Shown piece after piece: positions 52,418 to 61,349 of a stretch of 64,000 nucleotides of DNA. The DNA is from an uncultured Eubacteriales bacterium. GTDB lineage: Bacteria; Bacillota; Clostridia; Oscillospirales; CAG-272. The stretch lies in the NCBI GenBank assembly GCA_934385225.1, contig CAKRPQ010000002.1:1-64000 (forward strand), given 5' to 3'. A model generated the notes under the pieces. The model saw nothing but the letters and a program-made list of their open reading frames with translations, was not told the DNA's origin and did no database searches. Each line of letters opens with the position of its first letter. Within the stretch, counting starts at the first letter, position 1. Position numbers and translations under genes: made by a program.

Positions 52418-54937
52418 TTATTTTTCGAGTGCTTTGAAAAGCTCAAAGACATCGTTCTTAGAATAGAAATAATCCTTTGAGATGATCTCGTCGCTGTCAT
52501 CCGAATATGCAAAGGACCATGGAGTTGTCCAGGTCAGAATATATGCCGTTTTCATACCGTAACGGTCACGCCATGAGATAAGCTCGTCATATGCGTATTT
52601 TGCCATTTTTTCGTTACCGCCCTTCGGGACGCGCGACGAAACGCCGTATTCGGTATATGCGAACAGCTTTTCGGGCGCAACCTTTTTCAGAACGTTATAG
52701 GACGAAACGGCGGTAGCCTCGGCACTTCCGTATATATCGTATCCTGCCATATCGACATAATCGTCCCCTGGGTAACACGACGCCGAAAGAGCGTCATTTC
52801 CCGCGTTCGGCGAATAGACCCACAGAAGATTATCAAGTCCGTAAACGTCCGTATAATAATCGTAAACGTACTGCCAGAGGCGAATGAAGTAGGACGAATC
52901 GAGCGTTTTCTGCGCCTTTTTCGTTCCCGGCGTAACAATGCCGTTTTCGTCGACAGTATAGTTGTAGATAGTCTGCGTAGGGCTCCACCAGAACCAGCCG
53001 CCGTTGAATTCGTGGAACGGCCGCCAGAGAACGGGAACGTCGTTTCGTTTTAACATCAGCAGAAATTCGGCGTCGAGATCAAGCTCTTCTCTGAACTTCG
53101 TATTAAGCACAGTTCCGTCCGTGAGAAGCTCCTCCCATGCGTCCTCAAAGCCGAGCCAGCCACGCATTGCGCCTTTCGTACCGGGCACGAATCCGCCTGT
53201 CCCCGCGGGATTATCGAAATGAGAGGACGCGGTTACGATGCCGCCCTCGTGCGCGTATTTTACAAGACTCTTTATGTAATTGTCCTTTTGCAGATCGGTA
53301 AGACTTTCGAGCTGTATTCCGTAGTCGGCAAGGTCTATGCCTATTATGCTCATTTCCTTGCCCGATGCCGTTCCCGACCTAAAATATTCAAGTGTATCGT
53401 CAAAATCTTTATTCGCCTGCATTCCCATAATGACGTGGTCATTATCGTTATAAACATTCTTCATAACCGTCATAAGGTCATCGCGCGAGTATCTGACGGA
53501 GTTGCCCTTTCCGCGCGTATCGGAGAGTATGCGGCTTGCAAAAGCGTTGTGCGCTTCCGTTTCGATCTTGTCAAGCCCCTGTCCGAAGTACCTTTCGCAC
53601 GCTTTTCTGAGCGTACTTCCGCTCGCCATGGTATACACGCTGAACGTTTCGCCCGTCGTGTGGTTCTTTATCGTCGCATACGCCCTTGAAACTATGGTTG
53701 AGGTCGCCTTCATAACCTCGTCTCCGCCCTCAAAACCAGTTGCCGTCGCGGCAAAACGAATACTCCCGTTCTCAAATTTTTCGCATATCTTGCCGATAAA
53801 AACGCCGTCGCGCATAATTTCTATCTTTTTCGCGCCTGCGGAATTTTCGTCAAAGCTGTCAAGAACGTAATCGCTTCTGCAAGTTATTATACCATACGAA
53901 GAAACCTCATAGCCGCCCGCCTCTATCTCTCCCGCGTCCTCTCGGAAGCGGTAAACGGAGCGAAGTCCCCTGTAATCTTCAAGTCTTATGCTGTAACCCT
54001 CAAAAACTATTATCTTTTTCGCGTAAAGCGTCAGATCGCCCGTTTCGTATTCGCTAAAATCGTAAAGCTCGGTAAAGCTGCTGTCCTTGAAGTAGAGAAG
54101 CGCATCGTCCGAAGCATATCTGTTAACAGAATTGAGTTTGACACCCGTCAGATATGTTTTTTTCAAGACTTTCCCGTCAAAGACCGTAGTCAGGAGAAAA
54201 GTTTTCGGAACATATCGCGCCGAAAGTCCTTTTTCGGCGGCAAAAGCGTCCGCGGCGGAGCCTTTTTCGCACCAGATCTCGGTAACGGTAGACGGGAAAG
54301 CGGTATCGGAAATGTTTTGCACACCGCTGTCGACACGAACTTTTGTCAGCTTGACACAGCCCGCAAAAATCTCACTCGGCATATTCGACGCGCTTCCGAT
54401 ATAACGCATATCCGCAAGTCCGTCGACGGGAACACACCCCTCTATCGTCACGCTGCGCAGATTTTTACAATTTTTGAAAGCACCTGCGTTTATCTGTGAA
54501 ATGCCTTGCGTTATCGTTATTTCTTCAAGATTCTCGTGACCCGAAAACGCATTATTCGATATTTTGCCGAAATTGCCCGAAAGAACGACCTTTTTAACGA
54601 GGTTTCTGTATTTATACCAGCCGCCATACTTTTCCGATATTTTTTGCGTTCCGCCCGACCCCGTTTCGTTGTATACCGTATCGTTTGAAACTATCGTAAG
54701 AATACCCGTTTCGGTATCAAGCGACCAGCTGTTATCGACGATCTTATAAAAATGCGCGTCGCTCGTGTTGTCTGTCGGAACGTAATTGTTTTTTATACTT
54801 CCGTCCTCATTGAACGTCTTTGTAAGTCCGTAAAAGAATTTACCGCTGACATTCTCGGCATGTACCGCAAGCGCAAGTGCGGCACACACGAGCAGAACCG
54901 TCGCCGCAAATGCGGCTGTTTTTCGTAATCCTTTCAT
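52418..54937 (-). CDS. Secreted GH26 glycoside hydrolase with BspA-type leucine-rich repeats
   Basis: An 839-residue secreted protein. Residues 1-27 form a Sec signal peptide (LLVCAALALAVHAEN). About residues 60-240 contain BspA-like LRR_5 repeats (FSGHENLEEITI, FKNCKNLRSVTI). A middle beta-rich part follows. The last ~330 residues match GH26 beta-mannanase-type enzymes: VLWRPFHEFNGGWFWW near 642 holds the acid-base glutamate and AYTEYGVSS near 760 the nucleophile. It probably cleaves beta-mannan or a related beta-glucan at the cell surface. The ATG has an AGAGGA site and a consensus promoter. Confidence 0.88.
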   Translation of the reverse strand: MKGLRKTAAFAATVLLVCAALALAVHAENVSGKFFYGLTKTFNEDGSIKNNYVPTDNTSDAHFYKIVDNSWSLDTETGILTIVSNDTVYNETGSGGTQKISEKYGGWYKYRNLVKKVVLSGNFGKISNNAFSGHENLEEITITQGISQINAGAFKNCKNLRSVTIEGCVPVDGLADMRYIGSASNMPSEIFAGCVKLTKVRVDSGVQNISDTAFPSTVTEIWCEKGSAADAFAAEKGLSARYVPKTFLLTTVFDGKVLKKTYLTGVKLNSVNRYASDDALLYFKDSSFTELYDFSEYETGDLTLYAKKIIVFEGYSIRLEDYRGLRSVYRFREDAGEIEAGGYEVSSYGIITCRSDYVLDSFDENSAGAKKIEIMRDGVFIGKICEKFENGSIRFAATATGFEGGDEVMKATSTIVSRAYATIKNHTTGETFSVYTMASGSTLRKACERYFGQGLDKIETEAHNAFASRILSDTRGKGNSVRYSRDDLMTVMKNVYNDNDHVIMGMQANKDFDDTLEYFRSGTASGKEMSIIGIDLADYGIQLESLTDLQKDNYIKSLVKYAHEGGIVTASSHFDNPAGTGGFVPGTKGAMRGWLGFEDAWEELLTDGTVLNTKFREELDLDAEFLLMLKRNDVPVLWRPFHEFNGGWFWWSPTQTIYNYTVDENGIVTPGTKKAQKTLDSSYFIRLWQYVYDYYTDVYGLDNLLWVYSPNAGNDALSASCYPGDDYVDMAGYDIYGSAEATAVSSYNVLKKVAPEKLFAYTEYGVSSRVPKGGNEKMAKYAYDELISWRDRYGMKTAYILTWTTPWSFAYSDDSDEIISKDYFYSKNDVFELFKALEK

Positions 54938-54980
54938 TTATTTTATCCTCTCTGTCATTGTATAGCGATATATATATTTT

Positions 54981-55009
54981 ATTATAGCATATTATGGAAG
55001 CAAAATCAA
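54981..55009 (-). promoter_or_regulatory. Promoter of the GH26 gene
   Basis: On the minus strand TTGATT (55009-55004), 17 nt, TATAAT (54986-54981). Confidence 0.7.
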
Positions 55010-55039
55010 CACCCGCCGCAAAAAAACGGTTAATATTTT

Positions 55040-55085
55040 TTTAAGAATTTAAGTACTTTTATTTTAAGAAAATTTCTGTTACAAT
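55040..55085 (+). promoter_or_regulatory. Putative autoregulated promoter of the two-component operon
   Basis: A TACAAT box (55080-55085) lacks a good -35 element. In the upstream AT-rich region TTTAAG occurs at 55040-55045, 55048-55053 and 55063-55068. Such repeats could bind the response regulator, but AT richness may create them by chance. Confidence 0.35.
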
Positions 55086-55114
55086 ATAGGTATCAAACAA
55101 GTAAGAGGTGCAAA

Positions 55115-55822
55115 ATGAACAAAATTCTTGTCTGCGACGATGAAAACGACATTGTTAAAGCTCTCGAAATCTATCTGACGTCCGAAGGGTACGAGGTAAT
55201 AAAGGCGGAAAACGGAAAAGAGGCACTCGAAATACTCGAAAACGAAAGCGGATATATTTCGCTAATACTTCTCGACGTGATGATGCCGGTCATGGACGGC
55301 ATAACGACGATGAAGCACCTGCGCGAAAAATACAACATCCCCGTAATTCTTCTGACGGCAAAAAGTGAGGACACGGACAAGGTTCTCGGACTCAACATAG
55401 GAGCCGACGACTATGTGACAAAGCCGTTCAGCCCGACGGAACTTCTCGCAAGGGTGCGCTCGCAGGTTCGGCGCTATACCATGCTCGGCGGTGCGAAAAA
55501 AACCGAGAACGCTGACGTAATATCTGTCGGAAATATTGACCTTGACGTAAAAAAGCGGACGGTAACCGTTGACGGCGAGCCGATCACTCTGACGGCAACG
55601 GAATACGACATTCTGCGTCTGTTTATGTCGCACCCCGGCGAGGTCTTTTCGACAAAAGAAATCTACAAAAACGTCTGGAAACAGGTTCCCATAGGTGAGG
55701 AAAACACCATTGCCGTTCACATTCGCCATCTGCGCGAGAAAATAGAGATAAATCCCGCCGAGCCGAGATGCCTTAAAGTCGTCTGGGGTCAGGGATACAA
55801 ACTTGAAGGGAGTACGAAATAA
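55115..55822 (+). CDS. OmpR/VanR-type response regulator
   Basis: A 235-residue regulator with a receiver domain (acidic pocket DDENDIV at the start, phosphoacceptor aspartate in LLDVMMPVMDG near residue 53, TAKSEDTD and the KPF lysine near 105) and a winged helix DNA-binding domain (EYDILRLFMSHPGEVFSTKE, VHIRHLREKIE). It resembles VanR-type regulators of cell-wall stress. An AGAGGTG site precedes the ATG. The sensor kinase gene follows directly. Confidence 0.94.
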   Translation: MNKILVCDDENDIVKALEIYLTSEGYEVIKAENGKEALEILENESGYISLILLDVMMPVMDGITTMKHLREKYNIPVILLTAKSEDTDKVLGLNIGADDYVTKPFSPTELLARVRSQVRRYTMLGGAKKTENADVISVGNIDLDVKKRTVTVDGEPITLTATEYDILRLFMSHPGEVFSTKEIYKNVWKQVPIGEENTIAVHIRHLREKIEINPAEPRCLKVVWGQGYKLEGSTK

Positions 55823-55823
55823 A

Positions 55824-57785
55824 ATGAAAAAAACATTTGTGTTCAAAGCTTTTGCGTTCATTCTCTGCTGCATTACACTCGTCTCGTCGGTTTTTTTCAC
55901 CGCGCTTACATTTGCCATAGCGGACGGCGGTTTTTACACAAGACCTCTTGACACGATACGCTCCGACGCGCTCGACAGCTTCCTCTACCAAAAAGTCGAC
56001 GAATACGGAAGAAGATACTATCATTCCACGGAATTTTTTGAGAGCAACGCCGAAAGGAACAACATTCTCTACGAAATATACGACGTCGAAAGTGGCAAAA
56101 TCGTCGCCTCGAACGTAGGCAAAAAGGGCGAAAAATCGTCCGTCAGCGTGACGGAAACATACACCTATGTGACGTACTCGGACAGTGAAAATTCGTTCAA
56201 TATATACAATGGAGAATCTCCTTATATTTACGAAATAAATCCCGAGGGACGGACGATATCGGATCGAAAAACATACAGAATTACCCTCTCGATCCCCGAA
56301 AAATACTTCACAAAGGACGATATTTCGGTGACGGACAACCTCATCAAAACCGCTTACGGCGCAAAGGTCGCAATTCCCGCCACAGCCGCCGTCAGTGTTC
56401 TTATAAGTCTTGTTCTCCTTATTTTCCTCCTTGCGTCGGCCGGCAAAAAGAGCTTTTCGGGCGGCGAAGTCTGCGAAAATTTCTTTGACATAATACCGTA
56501 TGACCTCCTTATCGTAATATACTGCGCCATTGTCGCTGCCGCCGCGGTGCTCTTCTCGGAGTTGCCGACATACCGTGCAAACGGCATTCTTATATCGTTT
56601 ATTATCGTGCTTCTTGCGTCGTTTGCGCTAGCCGCGCTCCTTATCCTGTTCCTTATGACGACTTCGACAAGAATAAAAACGAAAAAACTGTTTACAAATA
56701 CCGTAATATGGTATATAATAAAAGGACTGTTCAGGCTGCTCCGTTTAATCGGACGCGGATTTTCGGAAATATTCCGCAATCTCGGCGTTTACGCGAAAAC
56801 GATACTTATGCTCGTCTGCGCCATGATCCTCGGCGGAATACTCGTTGCCGTCGCAAACGATGACGGCGGTGCAGGTGTGTTCTTCATGATAATCATCTGG
56901 GACGTTCTTGCCGCATACTCGCTTTACCGCGCATACGGGCTTAACCGTCTTATGAAAGACGAGGAAAAGCTCGCGCACGGCGATCTTTCTCACGAGGTGG
57001 ACAAGCGACACCTTGTAGGTTCTCTGCGCCGCCACGCCGAATATCTCGGAAGCATCAGAGCGGGAATGTCCGCGGCGGTAGAGGAGAGAACGCGCAGCGA
57101 ACACTTCAAAACGGAGCTTATAACGAATGTATCGCACGATCTGAAAACACCGCTCACCTCAATCGTGAACTACACCGCGCTCCTCAAAGCAGAACAGGAG
57201 AAAGAACAGCCAGACGAAACGAAAATGCGCGAATATACGGAGATTCTCGAAAGGCAGTCCGCGAAGCTCCGCAAACTGACGGAGGATCTTGTCGAAGCGT
57301 CGAAAGCGTCAACGGGTAATCTCAAATGCGAACCCGTTCTGCTCGACGTCGGAGAGCTTATCACGCAGGCGGCGGGCGAATACGCGGAACGCTTTGACGA
57401 AAAGAAACTCGAAATGATAATCCGCGAACCCGACGGCACCGCGAACGTAATGGCGGACGGCAGGCATATGTGGCGAATATTCGACAATCTGCTCGGAAAC
57501 ATCGCGAAATACGCGCTCGAAGGCACCCGCGTTTACATCTCTCTTTATGCCCAGGAAGGCAGAGCGACGGCGATATTCAGAAACACTTCAAAATATGAAC
57601 TGAAACTTGACTCGGCGGAACTTTCCGAACGTTTCGTGCGCGGCGACGCGTCAAGACACACCGACGGAAGCGGTCTTGGGCTCTCCATTGCAAAGAGCCT
57701 CGCCGAACTTCAAGGCGGAACGCTTGACGTCGTGACAGACGGCGACCTCTTCAAGGTCATTCTCACGTTTCCCTTGGCAAAATAA
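55824..57785 (+). CDS. Sensor histidine kinase with a multi-helix membrane sensor
   Basis: A 653-residue kinase. The first helix lies at about 5-28, then comes an extracytoplasmic part of about 150 residues, then roughly five more helices between 180 and 400 with a long hydrophobic stretch. The C-terminal half has the phosphoacceptor box NVSHDLKTPLTSIVNY near 434, the N box RIFDNLLGNIAKYAL and the ATP-lid GSGLGLSIAKSLAEL. ATG at 55824 is chosen because the frame before it opens only with a TTG. It works with the regulator upstream. Ligand unknown. Confidence 0.92.
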   Translation: MKKTFVFKAFAFILCCITLVSSVFFTALTFAIADGGFYTRPLDTIRSDALDSFLYQKVDEYGRRYYHSTEFFESNAERNNILYEIYDVESGKIVASNVGKKGEKSSVSVTETYTYVTYSDSENSFNIYNGESPYIYEINPEGRTISDRKTYRITLSIPEKYFTKDDISVTDNLIKTAYGAKVAIPATAAVSVLISLVLLIFLLASAGKKSFSGGEVCENFFDIIPYDLLIVIYCAIVAAAAVLFSELPTYRANGILISFIIVLLASFALAALLILFLMTTSTRIKTKKLFTNTVIWYIIKGLFRLLRLIGRGFSEIFRNLGVYAKTILMLVCAMILGGILVAVANDDGGAGVFFMIIIWDVLAAYSLYRAYGLNRLMKDEEKLAHGDLSHEVDKRHLVGSLRRHAEYLGSIRAGMSAAVEERTRSEHFKTELITNVSHDLKTPLTSIVNYTALLKAEQEKEQPDETKMREYTEILERQSAKLRKLTEDLVEASKASTGNLKCEPVLLDVGELITQAAGEYAERFDEKKLEMIIREPDGTANVMADGRHMWRIFDNLLGNIAKYALEGTRVYISLYAQEGRATAIFRNTSKYELKLDSAELSERFVRGDASRHTDGSGLGLSIAKSLAELQGGTLDVVTDGDLFKVILTFPLAK

Positions 57786-57825
57786 TAAAGGACGGCAGAA
57801 ACCGTCCGCCCGAAAGGATTTTTCA

Positions 57826-58788
57826 ATGGTTAAAAGAACACTGTCAACCCTTCTTCTCGTTTTAACGATAATTTTCCCATTTTCGCTGTCGCTTTTATCC
57901 TGTAAAAGCAGAACGGCGAGCCTTTCGGGCAGGCAAAGTGCCGTGCTTCACTCGGACGGAGCAATCGGCGCAATGGCAATCGAAAATATTCCCGACGACG
58001 TATCAAAATATCCGAAAATTGCCGCCGCACAGGCTTTTGTCTGCGACGCGGACAGCGAAAAAATGCTTTTTGCGCGCGGCGCGGGCAAAGTTCTCTACCC
58101 CGCGAGTACAACAAAGCTCCTTTCTATACTCTGCGCGCTCGAAATCCTCGACACGGACGCCGAGATCACGCCCGGTGACGAGCTTGACCTTGTAAACGAA
58201 CATTCGTCGCTCGCGTTTGTGCGGCGCAATCACACGCTGACGGTCGAAATGCTGATAGAGGGAATGCTTCTTCCGTCGGGAAACGACGCGGCATACGCGC
58301 TCGCGGCGGCGGCGGGCAAAGAACTCGCGGGAAATAAAGCGTGGGCTCGTGAAGCTGTCGACACATTCGTCGCGTATATGAACGACTACGCGGAAAGGCT
58401 CGGAATGTGCGGCAGTCACTTCACCTCTCCCGACGGCTTTTACGACCCCGACAACTATTCGACAGTCGAAGATATGGCTCTCCTTTCGCTCGCCGCGTCG
58501 AAAAATCCGATAATTACAAAGTATGCGTGCCTTGAAAGCGACAACGTCACATACGCGAGCGGTCACACGAACACGTGGGTAAATACAAACCGTATGCTCC
58601 ATGAGGACGACGTTTACTATGAGCCGTCCGTCACGGGATTGAAAACGGGGACGGCGGCAGAGGACAATTCATGTCTCATATGCACCTTTACCTTAGGCGG
58701 AAATAACTACATCGCGGGCGTATTCTCCGAAATCGACAAGGATATTCGCTTTGAAGATATGAAAAAAATAATTGATTTTTACAAATAA
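57826..58788 (+). CDS. Lipoprotein D-alanyl-D-alanine carboxypeptidase (peptidase S11)
   Basis: A 320-residue penicillin-binding-type enzyme that trims the terminal D-Ala from peptidoglycan pentapeptides. The signal sequence ends in LSLLSCKS, a lipobox, so the protein is a lipoprotein. The catalytic motifs are SxxK in YPASTTKLLSIL near 95, SGN in LPSGNDAAYAL near 152 and KTGT near 275. It lies about 40 nt downstream of the kinase gene behind a small hairpin. A regulator pair next to a carboxypeptidase recalls vanRS-vanY arrangements, though no resistance ligase is here. Confidence 0.9.
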   Translation: MVKRTLSTLLLVLTIIFPFSLSLLSCKSRTASLSGRQSAVLHSDGAIGAMAIENIPDDVSKYPKIAAAQAFVCDADSEKMLFARGAGKVLYPASTTKLLSILCALEILDTDAEITPGDELDLVNEHSSLAFVRRNHTLTVEMLIEGMLLPSGNDAAYALAAAAGKELAGNKAWAREAVDTFVAYMNDYAERLGMCGSHFTSPDGFYDPDNYSTVEDMALLSLAASKNPIITKYACLESDNVTYASGHTNTWVNTNRMLHEDDVYYEPSVTGLKTGTAAEDNSCLICTFTLGGNNYIAGVFSEIDKDIRFEDMKKIIDFYK

Positions 58789-58807
58789 CAAAGACAAAAT
58801 TCAAGCC

Positions 58808-58846
58808 TCCCGCGGCAGTTTATCGAAACTGCCGCGGGATTTTTTC
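58808..58846 (+). terminator. Terminator of the two-component-carboxypeptidase operon
   Basis: A perfect 14-bp stem (58808-58821 with 58826-58839), ATCG loop, followed by TTTTTTC. Confidence 0.92.
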
Positions 58847-58915
58847 GTTTTTTGCGGCGATAAAAAATATTTTCCCCAAAAACGATTTTGTACAAGGTAA
58901 TAATGAAAAAGTCCA

Positions 58916-58944
58916 TTTACAAAATTATCCCGCGATGATATGAT
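58916..58944 (+). promoter_or_regulatory. Promoter of the gene at 58984
   Basis: TTTACA (58916-58921), 17 nt, TATGAT (58939-58944), then AAAGGGAG before the ATG. Confidence 0.65.
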
Positions 58945-58983
58945 TATATCACAAAAGCCTAAAATAAAGGGAGAACAACGAAT

Positions 58984-60466
58984 ATGAAAAACAAAATCTA
59001 CAACATATCCGTCGACGATGTCTCGGGGTGCGTAAGCAAAATTACGCTCAATGATGACGAAAACGGTATGAACTGGTGTTCCACCGGCGGACTATGGGGC
59101 AGAATACACAACCGTGAAATGAAGCTCGTTTCATATGATTACGACGAAAACGGCGGCGAAAGTATATATCAAAACGATAAAATATCCGTGCGTTTCATAC
59201 GCAGATTCCTCGAAAACGGGAATTTTTCCGAAAGCTGCGTTATAACTAACGTTTCGGGCACCGTTCTCTGTGTGAACCGCGACAATTTCGGCATTGAATT
59301 TCCGTTCAACGACCGCTACACGACCGCCGACGAATGTATGGTACGCCACTGCAACACGCACATTTGGTGCGGTCACGACACGGCGTGGGTAAACGCGCTG
59401 AAAATGGGTGACTCCGATCTTAATCTCGGTCTTTTCTTTACCGAAGGATCGATCGACTGCTACTGCCAGAACAACTGCGGAGACAACTACCGCGGAATTT
59501 TCATCCTTTGCCCGACGAGCGTGCTTCTCAAAAACGGCGAAAGCTACACACTGAGCTGGGAGGTCTTCCGTCACACGGGAAACGACGATTTCTTCGCAAA
59601 GTTGTCCGAGTACAAGCACTATATTGATATAAAAGCGAAACACTACACCGTATTTATGGGCGAGGACATAGAACTCACAATAAAATGCCGCAATATGCCA
59701 GAAGTATCCTGCCGTGGCGAAGTTATCGACGTCCGCGCCGAGGGCAATGGTGTCTATAAGGTCACATATAAACCGAGCATCACAGGCGAACATCGCTTCA
59801 AAGTGAAATCGGGAGAATACACGACATGGGCAGATATTATGGTAAAAATCCCGTTTGCGGAACTGCTCGAAAATCGCGTGCGTTTTATCGTCCGCAAGCA
59901 GCAGTGTCTTGACCCCGAAAGCCCGCTTTACGGTGCTTTCCTTATCTACGACAACGATTTCGACAGCATGTATTTTGATTACTCCGACCCCAATCACAAC
60001 GCCTGCCGTAACTCACATTTCCGAAATGGGACTTCTTTGCGATGACAAAGAACACTACATAAAAGAAGCGAAAATGCATATGGAGTGCCTGGCGCGTTTT
60101 TCGGGACATCAGCCGAGCTTCCATCTTAACGAAATAGCGATACGTTACCGGGACGATTTCTGGTTCGGCAAAAACAGAATAATGGGCGATACTCTTCCGC
60201 ATCACCTCAGCTGTCTTACAGCCCGCTCTTATATCGCGTACAGCAGACTGTCTCACGAAACCGAATGGCTTGACAACGCCGAAGAGTGCATCAGAAACTG
60301 TATGTGCCTTATCAGTGACGACGGACGCGGCTCGGCTGCCTGCGTATATCCGTACAAGCTGAACGGAATAAGAGGAGAGTTCTTTGACCCGTGGTCAAAC
60401 GACCAGGATCTCGTACTTTACGACGCGCTTTATCTGAACGACGTAAACGGAGCATTCGGATATTGA
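58984..60466 (+). pseudogene. Frameshifted gene, glycan-processing-like protein
   Basis: The first frame encodes 353 residues from ATG 58984, with good codon use, until a stop at 60045. A second frame, offset by one base, continues coding-like sequence to 60466: the natural join would be near 60010, where DPNHNACR of the first frame runs into HISEMGLLCDDKEHY of the second. A single surplus base would explain it, by mutation or assembly error. The protein has a beta-sandwich-like N-terminus and, in the second part, six-hairpin-like helices (TARSYIAYSRLSHE), as in some glycoside-hydrolase-like proteins of Firmicutes. The C-terminal end looks early. I cannot name the family. Confidence 0.7.
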
Positions 60467-60514
60467 AATCCATATCCTGAAAAACGATATTACGAAACCA
60501 TATAAAAATTTAGA

Positions 60515-60545
60515 GCTACCCCAAAACATTGAGTTTTGGGGCAGC
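60515..60545. terminator. Terminator hairpin after the frameshifted gene
   Basis: An outer GCT/AGC and an inner CCCCAAAAC/GTTTTGGGG stem with an ATTGA loop; CCCTTTT follows on the plus strand. Confidence 0.75.
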
Positions 60546-60574
60546 CCCTTTTATTTATCTTTATTGTGCCTTAT

Positions 60575-61303
60575 TTAGTAGATTACGGCGTATTTTTGGA
60601 ACCATAGCAGAGTATCATCATCAATATCAGTTATGTACGCCCAGCCTCCCGTATTGCAGTTATAAAACGTTGTGTGCTTAAATTCGGAAGGCAGACAATC
60701 CTCGTCCTCGGTATAAAACTGAATGACAAGAATAGGCTCACCGTTAAGGAAAAACAATCCGTTCGTCTTTATCCATATAATGTTGTGGTTCTCACCGTAC
60801 CGCTCTTTAATAAAATCCATATTCGGCGGAGTTATGCCGACTTTCTTCATATATTCTTCCGTATTATAAAGCTTATCCTCTTTAAGGTCAAGAAAAGCAC
60901 TCTTTACGGAAATTTTTGTAGGAGCTGTACCATGCCGTTTCTCAAAAGCGGTTATACAGAGAAAATCATCAAGTTCTCCGCACACACCATACAGAGTAAG
61001 ACCTGTGCAATTGAGATATCCTTTATCCAGTCTATCAACTAATTTTGTCTTAAAATTGTTATAAATGTCAAGGTAATAATCGCTGAACTCTTTGTTTATC
61101 TCCTCTGTATGCACGGAATTTGATTTTAGCTTCGGGATTTTGACGTTGATCAGTATGCTGTATTTTGTATTTTCGCAATGACTTTGAACATAATCTATTA
61201 AATATTCTACCCTGCGCGAACAGCCGGAAAGAGATAAGACGAGAACGATAAATAGAGCGAGAACAGGTGCGGTTATGCGTTTTCTTCCGTGTCTGTGTTG
61301 CAT
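60575..61303 (-). CDS. Uncharacterised lipoprotein
   Basis: A 242-residue protein with a signal peptide that ends in a lipobox (LVLSLSGCSRR, cleavage before Cys near residue 28), preceded by a basic start (MQHRHGRKR). The mature part is mixed alpha/beta without motifs that I recognise. The ATG at 61303 has AAGGAG nine bases before it. A longer frame to 61399 would overlap the peptidase gene. It lies downstream of the secreted metallopeptidase and is probably in the same transcript. Confidence 0.75.
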   Translation of the reverse strand: MQHRHGRKRITAPVLALFIVLVLSLSGCSRRVEYLIDYVQSHCENTKYSILINVKIPKLKSNSVHTEEINKEFSDYYLDIYNNFKTKLVDRLDKGYLNCTGLTLYGVCGELDDFLCITAFEKRHGTAPTKISVKSAFLDLKEDKLYNTEEYMKKVGITPPNMDFIKERYGENHNIIWIKTNGLFFLNGEPILVIQFYTEDEDCLPSEFKHTTFYNCNTGGWAYITDIDDDTLLWFQKYAVIY

Positions 61304-61349
61304 ACTTTGCTCCTTTTTATTTTTTGTCTGCCCGTTTCCGACTAAAAAA

